In this document: piece after piece, positions 1-7,421 of the stretch | How the letters are laid out: the number at the start of each line of letters is the position of its first letter | Position numbering within the stretch: the first letter of the stretch is position 1 | Source: Symbiodinium natans | Taxonomy: Eukaryota; Sar; Dinophyceae; Suessiales; Symbiodiniaceae | Reading direction: 5' to 3' | Length of the DNA stretch: 11,000 nt | Assembly (NCBI GenBank): GCA_905221605.1 | Contig: CAJNDS010002117.1 | Span: forward strand, 314,001 to 325,000 | Notes under the pieces: generated by a model | The model's input: the letters and a program-made list of their open reading frames with translations, nothing else | Told to the model about the DNA's origin: nothing | Database searches by the model: none | Translations under genes and position numbers: made by a program

Positions 1-49
1 CCCGCGGTGAGAGCGGAGTTGCAATGTTTCGCCACATTGCCTGTCAGAG

Positions 50-178
50 GCCGATGACTTCACCTTGCCGAGAGCCAGTGATGAGATCGAGGCCTTCTCT
101 CCGAAACGAGTGCGCTGCCTGAACTTTGGTGCTGCTGGGCTCAAACAGGGGCGCCAAGATGCCGCAGCAGTCGCCGAT
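50..178 (+). CDS. Candidate exon, unknown protein (ADDFTLPRASDEIEAF...)
   Basis: After the acceptor gtcagag^G, 43 codons stay open with G/C-rich third positions, ending at GAT with a GT donor (gtgcta); a GA donor after GRQ is an alternative. The acidic ASDEIEAF part and KQGRQDAAAVAD look like real protein. There is no ATG in frame, so it is an internal exon or the start lies upstream. Confidence 0.5.
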
Positions 179-3100
179 GTGCTATCATCATCACCCACAT
201 CGATTATGAGAAGAGAGGCCTGAAACCTCGGAGCCATTTCCGGTTGTCTATGGTTTAATGGTAGGCCAGTGTCAGGCACTCAGCCACCCTACCATACCTA
301 AGCTGTCAAGACTCGAGAGTCCGACCTAGCAAGTCCGAGGCGGAAGTCCACGTCACATGAACTCTCATGAACATGCATGATCCAAACCGTTAGCCTCCTG
401 GAGCTGTGTCTACCAAACGCCCCTTGGGATGTCACCAAGCTCAAAGTGCCAAACGTTGCCAGGCACACGACGCGCAGTCGCCAGAACTACCAGCGGAAGT
501 GGTTGCCAAGCAGTGGTGCGCCAGCTGGGACAATGCTCTGGAACGCAGCAGTGGCTGGGAGCGAGCCTTTTTCCATCTGGTCCTGTGCCAGGCTCGGCTT
601 TTATGGAGACTTCAAGAACGGAAAGGTGCATGCTTTCTGCACAGCAGCATTGTGGTAGACCAAGACGATGTAGGACAGTGTGGGAGTGCCCAGAGACCCT
701 GATTCGACAGGTCAGTGGGCAGCGCCACCTGCGCAGAGTCATGCTGGTGCCCGGGCCTCTGGCAAAGTTACCGTGGCCCAGCTCCATCCTCCAGAGTTTG
801 ACAACGAGCTTATTCCCCAGCAGTCCTCGGGGTTGCAACGCGAACCATGCCCTGACAATTTCGTGCAAGTATTGCACAGGCTCGTCTTCGTGGGTATTGC
901 GGTGCTCTTTATGTTGCTCGCGCTCACCAAGGAGCTCTGTTCAAGACATGTCGAGAGACGGCTCTCTCTGTTCTTTCTTGCAACATATTGACTTAAAAGA
1001 TTGATTTGGCAGGCTGCCGTCAAAGGCCTCTCCACTGAGCCCACCGGCAGCGAGCTGCAGGACCCCTTGTGGACCCACGTGGCCCCCCAAGAACCCTGAT
1101 TCACAGCCCAGGAGCCTGCTGACAAAAAAGAGCAGGGGCAGAATGGCAAGTCCTCGGAGGCTGCGGCCAAGGCAATTGCAGGGCCCCTGGCCTCTTCTCT
1201 CACATGGGGATGTGTGACAACTGTGACCAGTCTTTCTGCATCAATCCATCCTGAGGCCAACCTCCTGGAGAACAGCTTGGGAACGTGCACCGCCGGCCGA
1301 AAGTTCGCAGCCCAGGGATCTTCAGTACCCTGCGGAGTGGTTGAAGCCGGTTGGTTCCTCGGTTTCAGGCTGAGCAAGGAAGAGAAGGACGGGTAGCTTG
1401 AGTGCGACGGCGCGGCTTGTTGAATTGTGCGTTTCGTGAGCTCACATGTGCACCTGCCAGACAGGGCGACTGCATGCCTTAGCAAGTAAGCCTTGGTTGC
1501 ATTCCGACAAAACTCATCTCAACCAAAACAGGATAGGGACCGATTTGTAAAGGCGACGCTGTCAGCGAAAGCTGCTGGGCTCAGAATCGGTGCTTCAGAG
1601 GTTTCCGAGGTGAGGTGGTGATCCTTGATCTGTCTTGACCCCTTCGCTCACCGCAATGTTCGCAGGAGCTGGATGCGGACACGGGCTCCTTGGGTGCCCT
1701 CAGGTCACGGATCGAGGCGCCGGTGGGGGCCGATGCATGCCGGGGAGATTGCAAGGATCTGCGCGCTTGCCCCCGATGTTTGGACTTTCGCTTGCACAGG
1801 CTCTTCCTGTGAGCGCTGCCGCCCAGGTACCTTGGATGATGCTGGGTCATGTGAACATCATGTGAACATCATGTGAACATCATGTGAACATCATGTGAAC
1901 CTCATGTGAACAGAATTATTGTGAGTCCAATGTGGGCTGAAGATGTTCTGAGCTTCGAGAAGCGGATGCTCTCCGAGGTCGAGAGGCTCCTCCCTTCCAC
2001 CGGGGGCTACGACGTGACCTTCTCCAAGCCGTTGAGCAGCCGACAGCAAGGGCACCCAAGTGGTGCGTTAGTGTGGATACATGTGGATGTTTCAAAGTTG
2101 ATGGGGTGTTCGAGGCGTGGTCTTGTGCTGAGGCTTCTGCGTCTGGAAGCCGTCATCCAATGCCCGGCCATCTGCTCAGATGCTTTAGCTCGGCATACAG
2201 TGTGGCCCCACCCAAGACATTCTTGTGGCGGTGCCGAGGGCGACTCGGAGCCCTTGTTTGCGCCCCTGACACGGCGTCCGTGTGTTCTTTACACCGTGAG
2301 CAGCTTAGTGAGAGCTAGTCATTTGTGTGGCTGGTGTCCAATGTATCCTTGCCCTTGAGGCCAACGCCTCCAGAAAGGTCCATGGAGGCATCAGAGCACC
2401 TTGAGTATGGGTCGGCATGCTGCCTCTGACCTTTGCGAGGCATGCCCCTGCCGGTGGCCTTTGCCTCGCAACACTCCGACTTCATCGTGACCCTGCGTGG
2501 TACGCCACGAGTGGACATCCGTGTCGCCGGTGCCGAGGCCACCCAAGGGGCCCAAGGGGGGAACGTTGGGTTTGCTCGCCTTGCTTCGGTCTAGCTTTGA
2601 GGATGTCGTGGTGAGCTGAGGTAAATCTCTTTGCGACCAGGGAGTGCGAGTTTGCTGAAGTGCGAAGCCTTCCACACCCTTTTCATTCTTTTCATCTGCG
2701 ATTGTTAAGATGTTCGGAGTTCCTTGGTTTGGTGGGAAGCTCTTGCTGTGGCCAAGGTCTTGCCGTTTCCATGCGCTCCAGACCATTGGCCCCGGCCTTA
2801 TCCACAGACGCAACATGAGGCGCCGGAAAGCCAGAGGTCACGCAGTGGTCATATGCACTTCTTCTTGATGGGAGCCTCTCACATATTGATTCTTCCATGT
2901 TCCATGCGCCCCAGACCACTGGCTCGCATCTCTGAGTCTTCAAGTCAGATGTGAGTTGAGACCCCTCTCTTCCATCGTAGGATGCCTTCCTCAGCTGAGG
3001 CAAGACTTCGTCTCTGCTCACCTCTCCTCGGCAGGCTACAGCCGGTGTTTGGTGGTTCTTTGGGACCTCAATACCAGGGGGTTACAGGCTTGCATGTGCC

Positions 3101-3194
3101 CGCCATACAAGAGCCGAAGCCAGGCACTGGTTCCTCGGATAACCATGCGATGGAGAATGGCCTGCGCGCCAAAGGCCGTGGTCTCAATGACTGA
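50..3194 (+). CDS. Unrecognised multi-exon gene with one membrane-like segment (tentative span)
   Basis: I do not recognise this protein. Candidate exons at 50-178, 463-562, 711-931, 1013-1060, 1112-1171, (1256, 1369), 1666-1703, 1914-2062, 2440-2529 and 3035-3194 are open and on one strand. They mostly obey AG^G acceptors with GT, GC or GA donors, and most neighbours agree in phase. Visible content: a Pro/Gln-rich stretch, one hydrophobic helix (LVFVGIAVLFMLLALTK), a Lys/Glu/Gln-rich linker, a charged helix (FEKRMLSEVERLL), a beta-like stretch (HSDFIVTLRG) and a Gly/Pro-rich C-terminal tail ending at TGA 3192-3194. At least one exon between 2529 and 3035 must be missing, because the phases disagree. 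This may be more than one gene, and the 5' end may lie before the window. Confidence 0.45.
463..562 (+). CDS. Candidate exon, unknown protein (AHDAQSPELPAEVV...)
   Basis: Acceptor ttgccag^GCA. The frame includes KQWCASWDNALERSSGWE. A GA donor after 562 leaves phase 1, which joins correctly to the exon at 711; a GC donor at 592 would lengthen it but breaks phase with that exon. Confidence 0.5.
711..931 (+). CDS. Candidate exon with predicted transmembrane helix
   Basis: This is the longest exon inferred in the window (221 nt); acceptor tcgacag^G, GA donor (gagctc). A Pro/Ala/Gln-rich part (QWAAPPAQSHAG) and VTVAQLHPPEFDNELIPQQ precede a hydrophobic run, LVFVGIAVLFMLLALTK, flanked by HR and K, which reads as one membrane helix. 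It joins in phase to the exon at 1013. Confidence 0.6.
1013..1060 (+). CDS. Candidate exon (AAVKGLSTEPTGSELQ)
   Basis: Sixteen codons, phase 0 at both ends; acceptor ttggcag^GCT, GA donor (gacccc). Reading on in frame reaches a stop at 1097-1099, so a donor before it is needed. The following intron would be only 51 nt. Confidence 0.55.
1112..1171 (+). CDS. Candidate exon (EPADKKEQGQNGKSSEAAAK)
   Basis: Twenty codons of hydrophilic Lys/Glu/Gln/Ala-rich sequence, typical of a disordered linker; acceptor gcccag^GAG, GC donor (gcaatt). Phase 0 with the exon before. The frame stays open to 1393, so the 3' end could be further on. Confidence 0.55.
1256..1392 (+). CDS. Unresolved coding-like stretch (two possible short exons)
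   Basis: After cctgag^GCC the frame reads ANLLENSLGTCT, with a GC donor possible at 1292. A second start at 1369 (tttcag^GCT) leads to a GT donor at 1393 and could add AEQGREGR in phase 0 or LSKEEKDG in another phase. The evidence is only openness and splice signals. Confidence 0.3.
1666..1703 (+). CDS. Candidate exon (ELDADTGSLGAL...)
   Basis: Acceptor ttcgcag^GAG and GT donor (gtcacg) after CTCAG. The frame stays open further (RSRIEAPVGADACRGD...), so a later GC donor at 1714 is possible. The 1703 end gives the phase needed by the exon at 1914. Confidence 0.45.
1848..1913 (+). repeat. 11-bp tandem repeat, six units (catgtgaacat)
   Basis: Six head-to-tail 11-mers: units 1-4 are identical, unit 5 ends in ct and unit 6 ends in ag. 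The array fills the end of an inferred intron, and its last base pair forms the AG of the candidate 3' splice site for the exon at 1914. Confidence 0.95.
1914..2062 (+). CDS. Candidate exon (IIVSPMWAEDVLSFEKRM...)
   Basis: An open, charged and helix-prone sequence (EDVLSFEKRMLSEVERLL) is followed by STGGYDVTFSKPLSSRQ; a GT donor (gtgcgt) follows G2062. The acceptor is gaacag^A, which breaks the AG^G rule, so the start may instead be a few codons downstream. It joins in phase 1 to the exon at 2440. Confidence 0.5.
2440..2529 (+). CDS. Candidate exon (MPLPVAFASQHSDFIVTLRG...)
   Basis: Acceptor ttgcgag^GC completes a Gly codon from the previous exon. The frame reads on through TPRVDIRVA, with a GT donor (gtgccg) after 2529; a GC donor at 2532 is an alternative. 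Third positions are mostly G or C and the beta-strand-like pattern looks authentic. Not recognised. Confidence 0.55.
2542..2559 (+). repeat. 9-bp tandem duplication (cccaagggg x2)
   Basis: Two perfect adjacent copies in an inferred intron, just after a candidate splice donor. Confidence 0.85.
2768..2923 (+). repeat. Direct repeat pair, 23 bp, 133 bp apart
   Basis: Copies at 2768-2790 and 2901-2923 match at 21 of 23 positions; both differences are T/C. The sequence between is not repeated. Region 2530-3034 otherwise has no clearly supported exon, although phase requires at least one; a weak candidate begins after ccacag at 2811. Confidence 0.8.
3035..3194 (+). CDS. Candidate terminal exon, unknown protein, stop TGA
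   Basis: Acceptor ctcggcag^G after a pyrimidine-rich stretch. Fifty-two codons read LQPVFGGSLGPQYQGVTG, then a Pro/Gly/Ser-rich tail (EPKPGTGSSDNHAMENG ... GRGLND) and TGA at 3192-3194. The hydrophilic tail before a stop, with no good donor near it, suggests the C terminus of the first gene. No family assigned. Confidence 0.55.
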
Positions 3195-3560
3195 ACAAAT
3201 TATGCTTCTCGTGCGGTGACCATAGCGACTAGTCCAAATTTGATGGAGAGCGCTCGACGGCGAAGGTTTTAGACCCGTGTTCTGGGGAGTCTTAGCCTGC
3301 CTTCAAGACATCAAGGTAGCCACCTACAGGGCCCAGAAGTCTTAAGAACTACAACTGCATGGGACTTGCCAGGAGCCACCTCTTCCCTGGGATGATTCCA
3401 GAAACCCAATTCTATTTTTCTAAACCGGGGACGATCTGCGACCATTTCAAGCTGGGACTTGCCGAGGGGCGGCAACCCCGAGTATTTGGAGTTTACCCGC
3501 GGAATTGGCAAAAGTCATTGTCCACCGCACGCACGGTCGCACGGCGCGTCTCTCGGTCAG
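3195..3560 (+). other. Intergenic or intronic stretch without a firm exon
   Basis: This presumably holds the 3' untranslated region of the first gene and the start of the second. A 145-codon open frame begins at 3359 (GRQPRVFGVYPRNW within it looks protein-like), but it runs through the exon at 3561 in a different frame from the one preferred there. Confidence 0.4.
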
Positions 3561-3633
3561 GTACAGCTGTGGAGTTTCACGAGTGCTGCCTGATGACTGG
3601 GGCAACAGCTGGGGCCTACTATGCTTCAGTGAG
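3561..3633 (+). CDS. Candidate exon (YSCGVSRVLPDDWGNSWG...)
   Basis: Acceptor cggtcag^G, GT donor (gtgcga). Twenty-four codons, phase 0 at the end, matching the next exon over a 46-nt intron. A second frame (TAVEFHECCLM...) is also open here; the chosen frame is preferred because it joins in phase. Confidence 0.45.
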
Positions 3634-5517
3634 GTGCGAGGTACGGAATAGATCCTCCATCCATCGTGAAAAACTGAAGGTCACGCTCATCGGGGAGCTG
3701 ATGCGCTCAGCCAGTGGTGAGCTGACCCTTCAGCCGCTGAGCGAAGAGCAGGCGAAGAGTGCTTGGGGGCTGCGGTGTCTTCCTCTGCTTTTTTGAAATC
3801 GTCGCCGGTCACGGTTGAGGTGTCCTGGAAGCACACGTCCTGGGAGAAGGGGCTGGGAACGGAGCCTGATGACTTGGAGCTGCTGGAGGCCAACCCATGG
3901 CCAACCTTTTGCCGCCTTCTCAGAAGCTGGAAGATGTGTTGGCCCCCAGGCGCGGACGCACGTGCTCATCAGTGATGACCCAACACTACTGACGTCTCAG
4001 CTCAAAGACCAGGTGTTGGGGTGGGGGGCGGTGTGCGACATGCTGATGTTGTTGTGGGTCTCTGCTGATGTGCCTACTTCGCCTCCTGGTTCGCCCGCTT
4101 CAGGCCGACTGATTGCAACTTCCTTGCAGCTCAGTCCGAGACGCGACAGAAGCCTACAGGGCCTACATCTTGAGCTCCGAGATGTTTCAAGAATAAACCT
4201 GCTGCCGCGGCTGTAGGAGTCTCCAAGAGGCAAAGTACTGGTACCAAAAACAGAAAGACATCGTCGTGTTTCAACTCTTCCGCCATCTACCTCAACCGTG
4301 ACGATCGGAATGTTGTAGCGATCAATGGCTGTTTAAAGTCCTTTCACTGCATTGGAGACTCGGTCTAGTTTCGGGAAGAACCACGGCTTGCGCGAGAAAC
4401 GAGCAAACCACTGCATTCATGGCAAGATGACCATCTGACATTGAGATGACAGCAGTCTGGCCGTTCTTGCCGGCGATTCAGCTCAGAAGCACCACTTCGT
4501 GCCTTGACAGCTTGCTTGATCAGCTTGCTAAGTGACCATGGACATTCCTTCGCAGGTCAACCAGCGCACGGGCTTGAGAGTTCGAAGCTTGGAGGACGAG
4601 ATATGACTTGACATGACCTCACTTCAGCTTCGGTGTTTATTTTGGGCATGATCCTGGGCATTCATCGCCAGGACCAAATGGCCCAGCAACAAAAGCTGCA
4701 CAAACAGCTGGCGCTTCGCCACACGATGGCCGCATGCCAACAAAGGGAGGAGTTGCGTTTGGGGTGTCGTCTCAAAAACACATCATACGAACCAAAGCGT
4801 TGTCGACTTGGGTCTACTCAGGGCTGCGAAATCACCTGGGTTACCAACCTGTGCGGGAGGTCTGAGCCCACAGGTCCCCTTCATATCCATGCCAAAGGAA
4901 CAGCCCTAAACTTGGGCCCTTGATCTGTGCCAGTCCGATCTTTAAGTCTTTGCGGGTGTCATGCCAAGCAAGTTCTTGTGCAGCTGTTGATATCGACATG
5001 TGTGTCAGCTGACTTCATGCAAGGCAGCCAAGCGCAACGTGGATGGGCTGCCCGAGCTGCCGCTGGCCAAGTGGGAGGACGTCGGGTTGAGCTATTCGAG
5101 GCCGAATTTAGGACTTTATGTGGACTTGGAGGTGAGGCTTGGGAGGTGCCATGAGAGCTTTCGCCGCAGAGGACTTGCCGAGCTTGGCGCCGCTTGGAGT
5201 GCGCTGCCGAGATCTTCGCTGTGCTTGCGCTAAGTGCTTGTGTATCTGCTTGTGTATCTTCTTGTGTGAGGACCAGCTTGTTACATGTTCTCCCTGCATC
5301 CGCATGAGTCACATGTTCGAGGCCTCGCCTTATCCTCTGGCATCCTTGGCTCCGACTCAGGCCTTTCCACGTTGTGCAGGGCCGAAGGTTTCAAGCGTTG
5401 CAAAGGAAGTTGGTTCAACACATGCGCAGCCAAGTGCTTGCAAAGTGCAAACGGCATCTCTTGTGTGTTTCTCGGTCAGCCCCTCGCGCTGTCATCTTCG
5501 CCAACGTACTGAGCTAA
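3561..5517 (+). CDS. Unrecognised multi-exon gene with Gln-rich coiled coil (tentative span)
   Basis: I do not recognise the product. Exons at 3561-3633, 3680-3751, 3820-3888, (4130-4190), 4556-4594, 4672-4749, 5024-5131, 5172-5233 and 5361-5517 share strand, splice style and mostly phase. The protein would have a Trp-rich start (DDWGNSWGLL), a charged middle (GTEPDDLELLE), a heptad-like Gln/Leu region (RSLE, then DQMAQQQKLHKQLALRH), a compact segment (LPLAKWEDVGLSYSRPNLG) and a basic C-terminal part (GRRFQALQRKLVQHM) ending at TAA 5515-5517. The first exon of the gene was not found, and the join between 3888 and 4556 is weak. It could be two genes. Confidence 0.42.
3680..3751 (+). CDS. Candidate exon (VTLIGELMRSASGELTLQPL...)
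   Basis: Acceptor ctgaag^GTC, GC donor (gcgaag), 24 codons in phase 0 at both ends. Codon use is G/C-ending and the sequence has a clear strand/helix character. Confidence 0.58.
3820..3888 (+). CDS. Candidate exon (VSWKHTSWEKGLGTEPDDLE...)
   Basis: Acceptor gttgag^GTG follows a pyrimidine-rich stretch (ttcctctgctttttt); GC donor (gccaac) after LLE. Phase 0 at both ends. The frame stays open beyond the donor, so a longer exon is possible. KLEDVLAP from 3924 may be part of the next exon, but its acceptor breaks the AG^G rule. Confidence 0.55.
4130..4190 (+). CDS. Candidate exon (SVRDATEAYRAYILSSEMFQ)
   Basis: After ccttgcag the frame reads a helix-like sequence and ends at CAA with a GA donor (gaataa); read straight through it would stop at TAA 4194-4196. 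The acceptor is followed by C, not G. Two other frames are also open here, so this is tentative. Codon bias favours this frame, and the end phase matches the exon at 4556. Confidence 0.35.
4191..4555 (+). other. Probable intron, nothing recognised
   Basis: It starts GA and ends in cgcag before a good AG^G acceptor. It contains frequent stops in all + frames and no repeat of note. Confidence 0.4.
4556..4594 (+). CDS. Candidate exon (VNQRTGLRVRSLE)
   Basis: Acceptor ttcgcag^GTC, GA donor (gacgag). Thirteen codons, phase 0 at both ends. The exon after the 77-nt intron starts GAC, the same bases as the intron start, so the reading SLE-DQMAQQQ is unaffected by where the cut falls. Without the intron the frame stops at 4604-4606. 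Confidence 0.5.
4672..4749 (+). CDS. Candidate exon: Gln-rich coiled coil (DQMAQQQKLHKQLALRH...)
   Basis: Acceptor atcgccag^GAC after a T-rich stretch; GA donor (gagttg) after QQRE. The sequence is Gln/Lys/Leu/His-rich with heptad-like spacing. The frame stays open to 4920, so the 3' end may be later, but the downstream part looks less like protein. Confidence 0.52.
5024..5131 (+). CDS. Exon, unknown protein (AAKRNVDGLPELPLAKWEDV...)
   Basis: This is the best exon of the middle gene: acceptor tgcaag^GCA, then 36 codons, then a strong GT donor (ggag^gtgagg). Phase 0 at both ends. The segment GLSYSRPNLGLYVDLE follows. Strong G/C-ending codon use supports it; no family recognised. Confidence 0.68.
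5172..5233 (+). CDS. Candidate exon (DLPSLAPLGVRCRDLRCACA)
   Basis: Acceptor gcagag^GAC, GT donor (gtgctt) after AA, leaving phase 2 that is completed by G at 5361. The preceding intron would be only 40 nt, shorter than any other here, so this exon is doubtful. Confidence 0.35.
5235..5270 (+). repeat. 12-bp tandem repeat, about three units (tgcttgtgtatc)
   Basis: Two perfect copies (5235-5246, 5247-5258) and a third, diverged copy (5259-5270). It lies at the 5' end of an inferred intron and overlaps the candidate GT donor at 5234. Confidence 0.85.
5361..5517 (+). CDS. Candidate terminal exon (PFHVVQGRRFQALQRKLVQH...), stop TAA
   Basis: Acceptor gactcag^G follows a pyrimidine-rich stretch. 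Fifty-one codons of basic, helix-prone sequence end at TAA 5515-5517. A donor earlier in the frame (for example GC after VL at 5439) cannot be excluded, so the stop may be intronic. Not recognised. Confidence 0.45.
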
Positions 5518-5601
5518 TTAGCCGAATGTAGCCACTTTTCGCCACTTGGCTGCCCGAGTGACGGGTTCCCAAAGGGCGCTCCGAGCCTCATGAAGACTCG
5601 A

Positions 5602-5640
5602 AAGTGACGAGGAAGTGACGAGGTTCGCATAGGTTCGCTG
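5602..5640 (+). repeat. Two adjacent short tandem duplications (11 bp and 10 bp)
   Basis: aagtgacgagg occurs perfectly at 5602-5612 and 5613-5623. It runs straight into aggttcgc at 5621-5628 and 5631-5638 (10-bp period). No gene evidence. Confidence 0.88.
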
Positions 5641-5690
5641 GCCCGTGGCAAAGAAGAGCTGCACCTTCGAGGCTCTCCACGGGGTCGAAT

Positions 5691-5710
5691 TCGGGCCGAT
5701 TCGGGCCGAT
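5691..5710 (+). repeat. 10-bp perfect tandem duplication (tcgggccgat x2)
   Basis: Two adjacent identical copies about 60 bp after the previous duplications. Confidence 0.9.
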
Positions 5711-6376
5711 GCGAAAAAGGGAAGGCATCCAGCAGGGCGCCCTTGGCGTGTTGCCTTCAGACTGAAGGATGAGGAGAGATATCAACTGATGCTTGATTCT
5801 CGATGGCTGCCTTAACTCCGTCACTGTCTGCAGCTTTGAATTTTCAATCCATCTTCAAGATATGTCTGCGAAAGCGAGGCCGTGATGCATCTTTCTTAAG
5901 ACCCCAGCTCACAAGTTCAAGTTGATTTGAAGATCGGGCTCATCGTCATGACCCCACCACAGGAAAAACAAGAGGAACTGCAGACTTCCCCTTCCTTTCT
6001 CTTGCTCATGGTGGACGGATGGCTGGGGATGTGGCTGGCAGCGGCCCCAACTGTCAATCTGTAGGATGATGTGCCCCGATAAGTGCTTGCTCGCAGCGCA
6101 TGCGGGCCTCAGATGCCTCAGGGACGTGATGATCACCCTGGTGGCCCTGGGTCCCTTTCCTTCTGGCTGCTGGTTCTCATTTTCGTCAGTCCCCTAGTTG
6201 CTGTGGCATGTTTAGACTGGTCCGTGGTACTGTATGACTTGGGAGGGGCGCAACTTCCGAGGCAATCGTGGCAAGTGTTCTGCTGAAGAGGCAAGCCGCA
6301 TCGGGTTATGTGCGTTTGTAGAAAGGCCGAGACAGCTTCTTGACACACCGTGGGATTTGAGCTGCGTGCGTTGGAG

Positions 6377-6463
6377 GGATTGAAGCCACCCGTGAGGATC
6401 AACAGCAAGGTGGATTTTGCGGTAGAGGCACGACTTGGCTTCGACCCTTATGGCGGTGGTTAC
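6377..6463 (+). CDS. Candidate exon (GLKPPVRINSKVDFAVEARL...)
   Basis: Acceptor gttggag^GGA. Twenty-nine codons end FDPYGGGY before TAG 6464-6466; the open frame also extends 5' to 6350. The sequence looks protein-like, but the 3' end is unknown: GT donor at 6422, GC donor at 6428, or a true stop. It may belong to the 5' part of the kinase gene or to a separate gene. Confidence 0.38.
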
Positions 6464-6617
6464 TAGTTTTGAAGAGGGGCCCTGGACTGTTTTGGCTTGA
6501 GCCCCTCTTGCGAGTTGAAGGGTGAAGGGTGTTCTCAGGCCTAGGCCATGCACACTAGAACTCTGAGCACCTTGTAGCTTTCTTGTCCTCGAAAGCAGTG
6601 CCTTCAATAGCTACAAG

Positions 6618-6649
6618 GCCCGCCGGAAGAAGGAGACTTTCCGGTGGTT
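6618..6649 (+). CDS. Candidate short exon (ARRKKETFRW...)
   Basis: Acceptor tacaag^GCC, GT donor (gtgaac) after TT, leaving phase 2. Joined to the exon at 7355 it would place a basic stretch and WL right before the hydrophobic segment, a sensible N-terminal layout for the kinase. The support is phase and composition only. Confidence 0.3.
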
Positions 6650-6833
6650 GTGAACCGGAAATCCAGGGTCTGCAGCAGTGTAACTCTGCCAGAACTTAGG
6701 CTTAGTTCGGTTTTGTTGCTTTAGAGATTGGTGGATGGGTTTGCGGATGGAGTGACGGGGTTGCGCCGCCTTTCCGAGGAAATAAGTCCAGACGTCGGGA
6801 TGCTCACATAGTTCTTGGCCACTACAGCCGAGG

Positions 6834-6881
6834 GAGCCTGAAGCCATTCGCAGAAGACATGCTGGGCTGGATGGAGGTTGT
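6834..6881 (+). CDS. Weak candidate exon (SLKPFAEDMLGWME)
   Basis: After agccgag^GG the frame reads a plausible helix with a GT donor (gttgta) after GAG, or a GA donor after GGCTG. The surrounding frame is open for about 90 codons (6708-6974). Its link to the neighbouring exons is not settled. Confidence 0.28.
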
Positions 6882-7167
6882 ACTCTCGTCTACAGAAATC
6901 AGCCGCCTGTCGGCAAGGTCCACGCAACCTCCTTTTGATCTGCTGAAGTCTGATTCGCGGAGCCGGCTGAATGCGTGACAAACAGAAGCATGCCCGGATC
7001 AGAGGCCCAGGCAGTTGCAGGCACATGGGAAATTGAAAGGTCTTGGCCAAAGAAGAGCATCTAAACGGACTCGAAACCCATCAAAAGCCTTTGTAATTAG
7101 GAATTACGTAGGCGTTCAAGTGGCTGAGAGGTGCTGCTGCGAGGCCTGGAGTTGCTGCGCGGAACTC

Positions 7168-7200
7168 GGCTCTCGGAGAGCTCTCTGAGTCTCTGAGAGT
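7168..7200 (+). repeat. CTCT/GAGA-rich self-complementary stretch
   Basis: ctctcggagag and ctctctgag/tctctgagag can pair with each other in several registers; an 8-bp unit (tctctgag) is repeated. Likely intronic or intergenic. Confidence 0.6.
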
Positions 7201-7261
7201 GCAGATTTGAAGGGAGCAACACTGGAGCAACCAAGACAGCTTGTGGTTACAGAGGGGCCTG

Positions 7262-7279
7262 TCATAGGCATCATAGGCC
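7262..7279 (+). repeat. 9-bp tandem duplication (tcataggc + 1, x2)
   Basis: tcataggca is followed directly by tcataggcc, one mismatch. Confidence 0.8.
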
Positions 7280-7354
7280 CTGTGTGGAGGCATTCGAGAT
7301 CTGGAAGAAAGCTTTGCGCCTGCCATGCTGAGCGCACTCAATGAACTCGTTCAG

Positions 7355-7421
7355 GTGGTTCTACGTCCCCCTCATCCCGTTGCTGGCGTTCGCTCTGGTG
7401 GCAGCTCCCCGTCCGCATAGA
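7355..7421 (+). CDS. Probable upstream exon of the ABC1 kinase gene: hydrophobic segment
   Basis: After the acceptor gttcag^G the frame reads WFYVPLIPLLAFALVAAP, then RPHREK and a stop at 7428-7430. ADCK2-like proteins often have a hydrophobic stretch just before the W-rich helix and KxGQ motif, so this fits as the exon before 8133. A GA donor after codon AGA (7421) would leave phase 0, matching the next exon; a GC donor at 7415 is also possible. Alternatively an ATG at 7341 begins the same frame (MNSFRWF...), which would make this a first exon with a signal-anchor-like N terminus. Confidence 0.5.

Larger units (their letters stand above)
5518..6375 (+). other. Region without a firm gene
   Basis: Apart from the short duplications, this holds a stretch near 6141-6240 encoding a hydrophobic run (FWLLVLIFVSPLVAVACLDW) inside a 67-codon frame with no ATG start. 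It could be a membrane-spanning exon, but another frame nearby (DVMITLVALGPFP) is equally open, so no exon is called. It is likely intergenic sequence plus the 5' part of the kinase gene. Confidence 0.35.

Noticed and set aside
739-1485. Longest ORF of the window, 248 codons on the minus strand
   Set aside because: It is antisense to several phase-consistent + strand exons, has no recognisable domain, and long antisense frames are common opposite G/C-ending codons.
3561-3633. WGNSWG resembles the NSWG active-site region of papain-type proteases
   Set aside because: Only a few residues match; the Cys and His motifs and the spacing of that family are absent.
3680-3751. GELTLQPL faintly resembles the C-terminal part of GH32 glycosidases
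   Set aside because: There is no catalytic-domain motif in the neighbouring exons, and the similarity is too short.
6485-6500. tgttttggcttgag as a relict spliced leader
   Set aside because: Only about 11 of 15 bases match, with mismatches inside the conserved core end.
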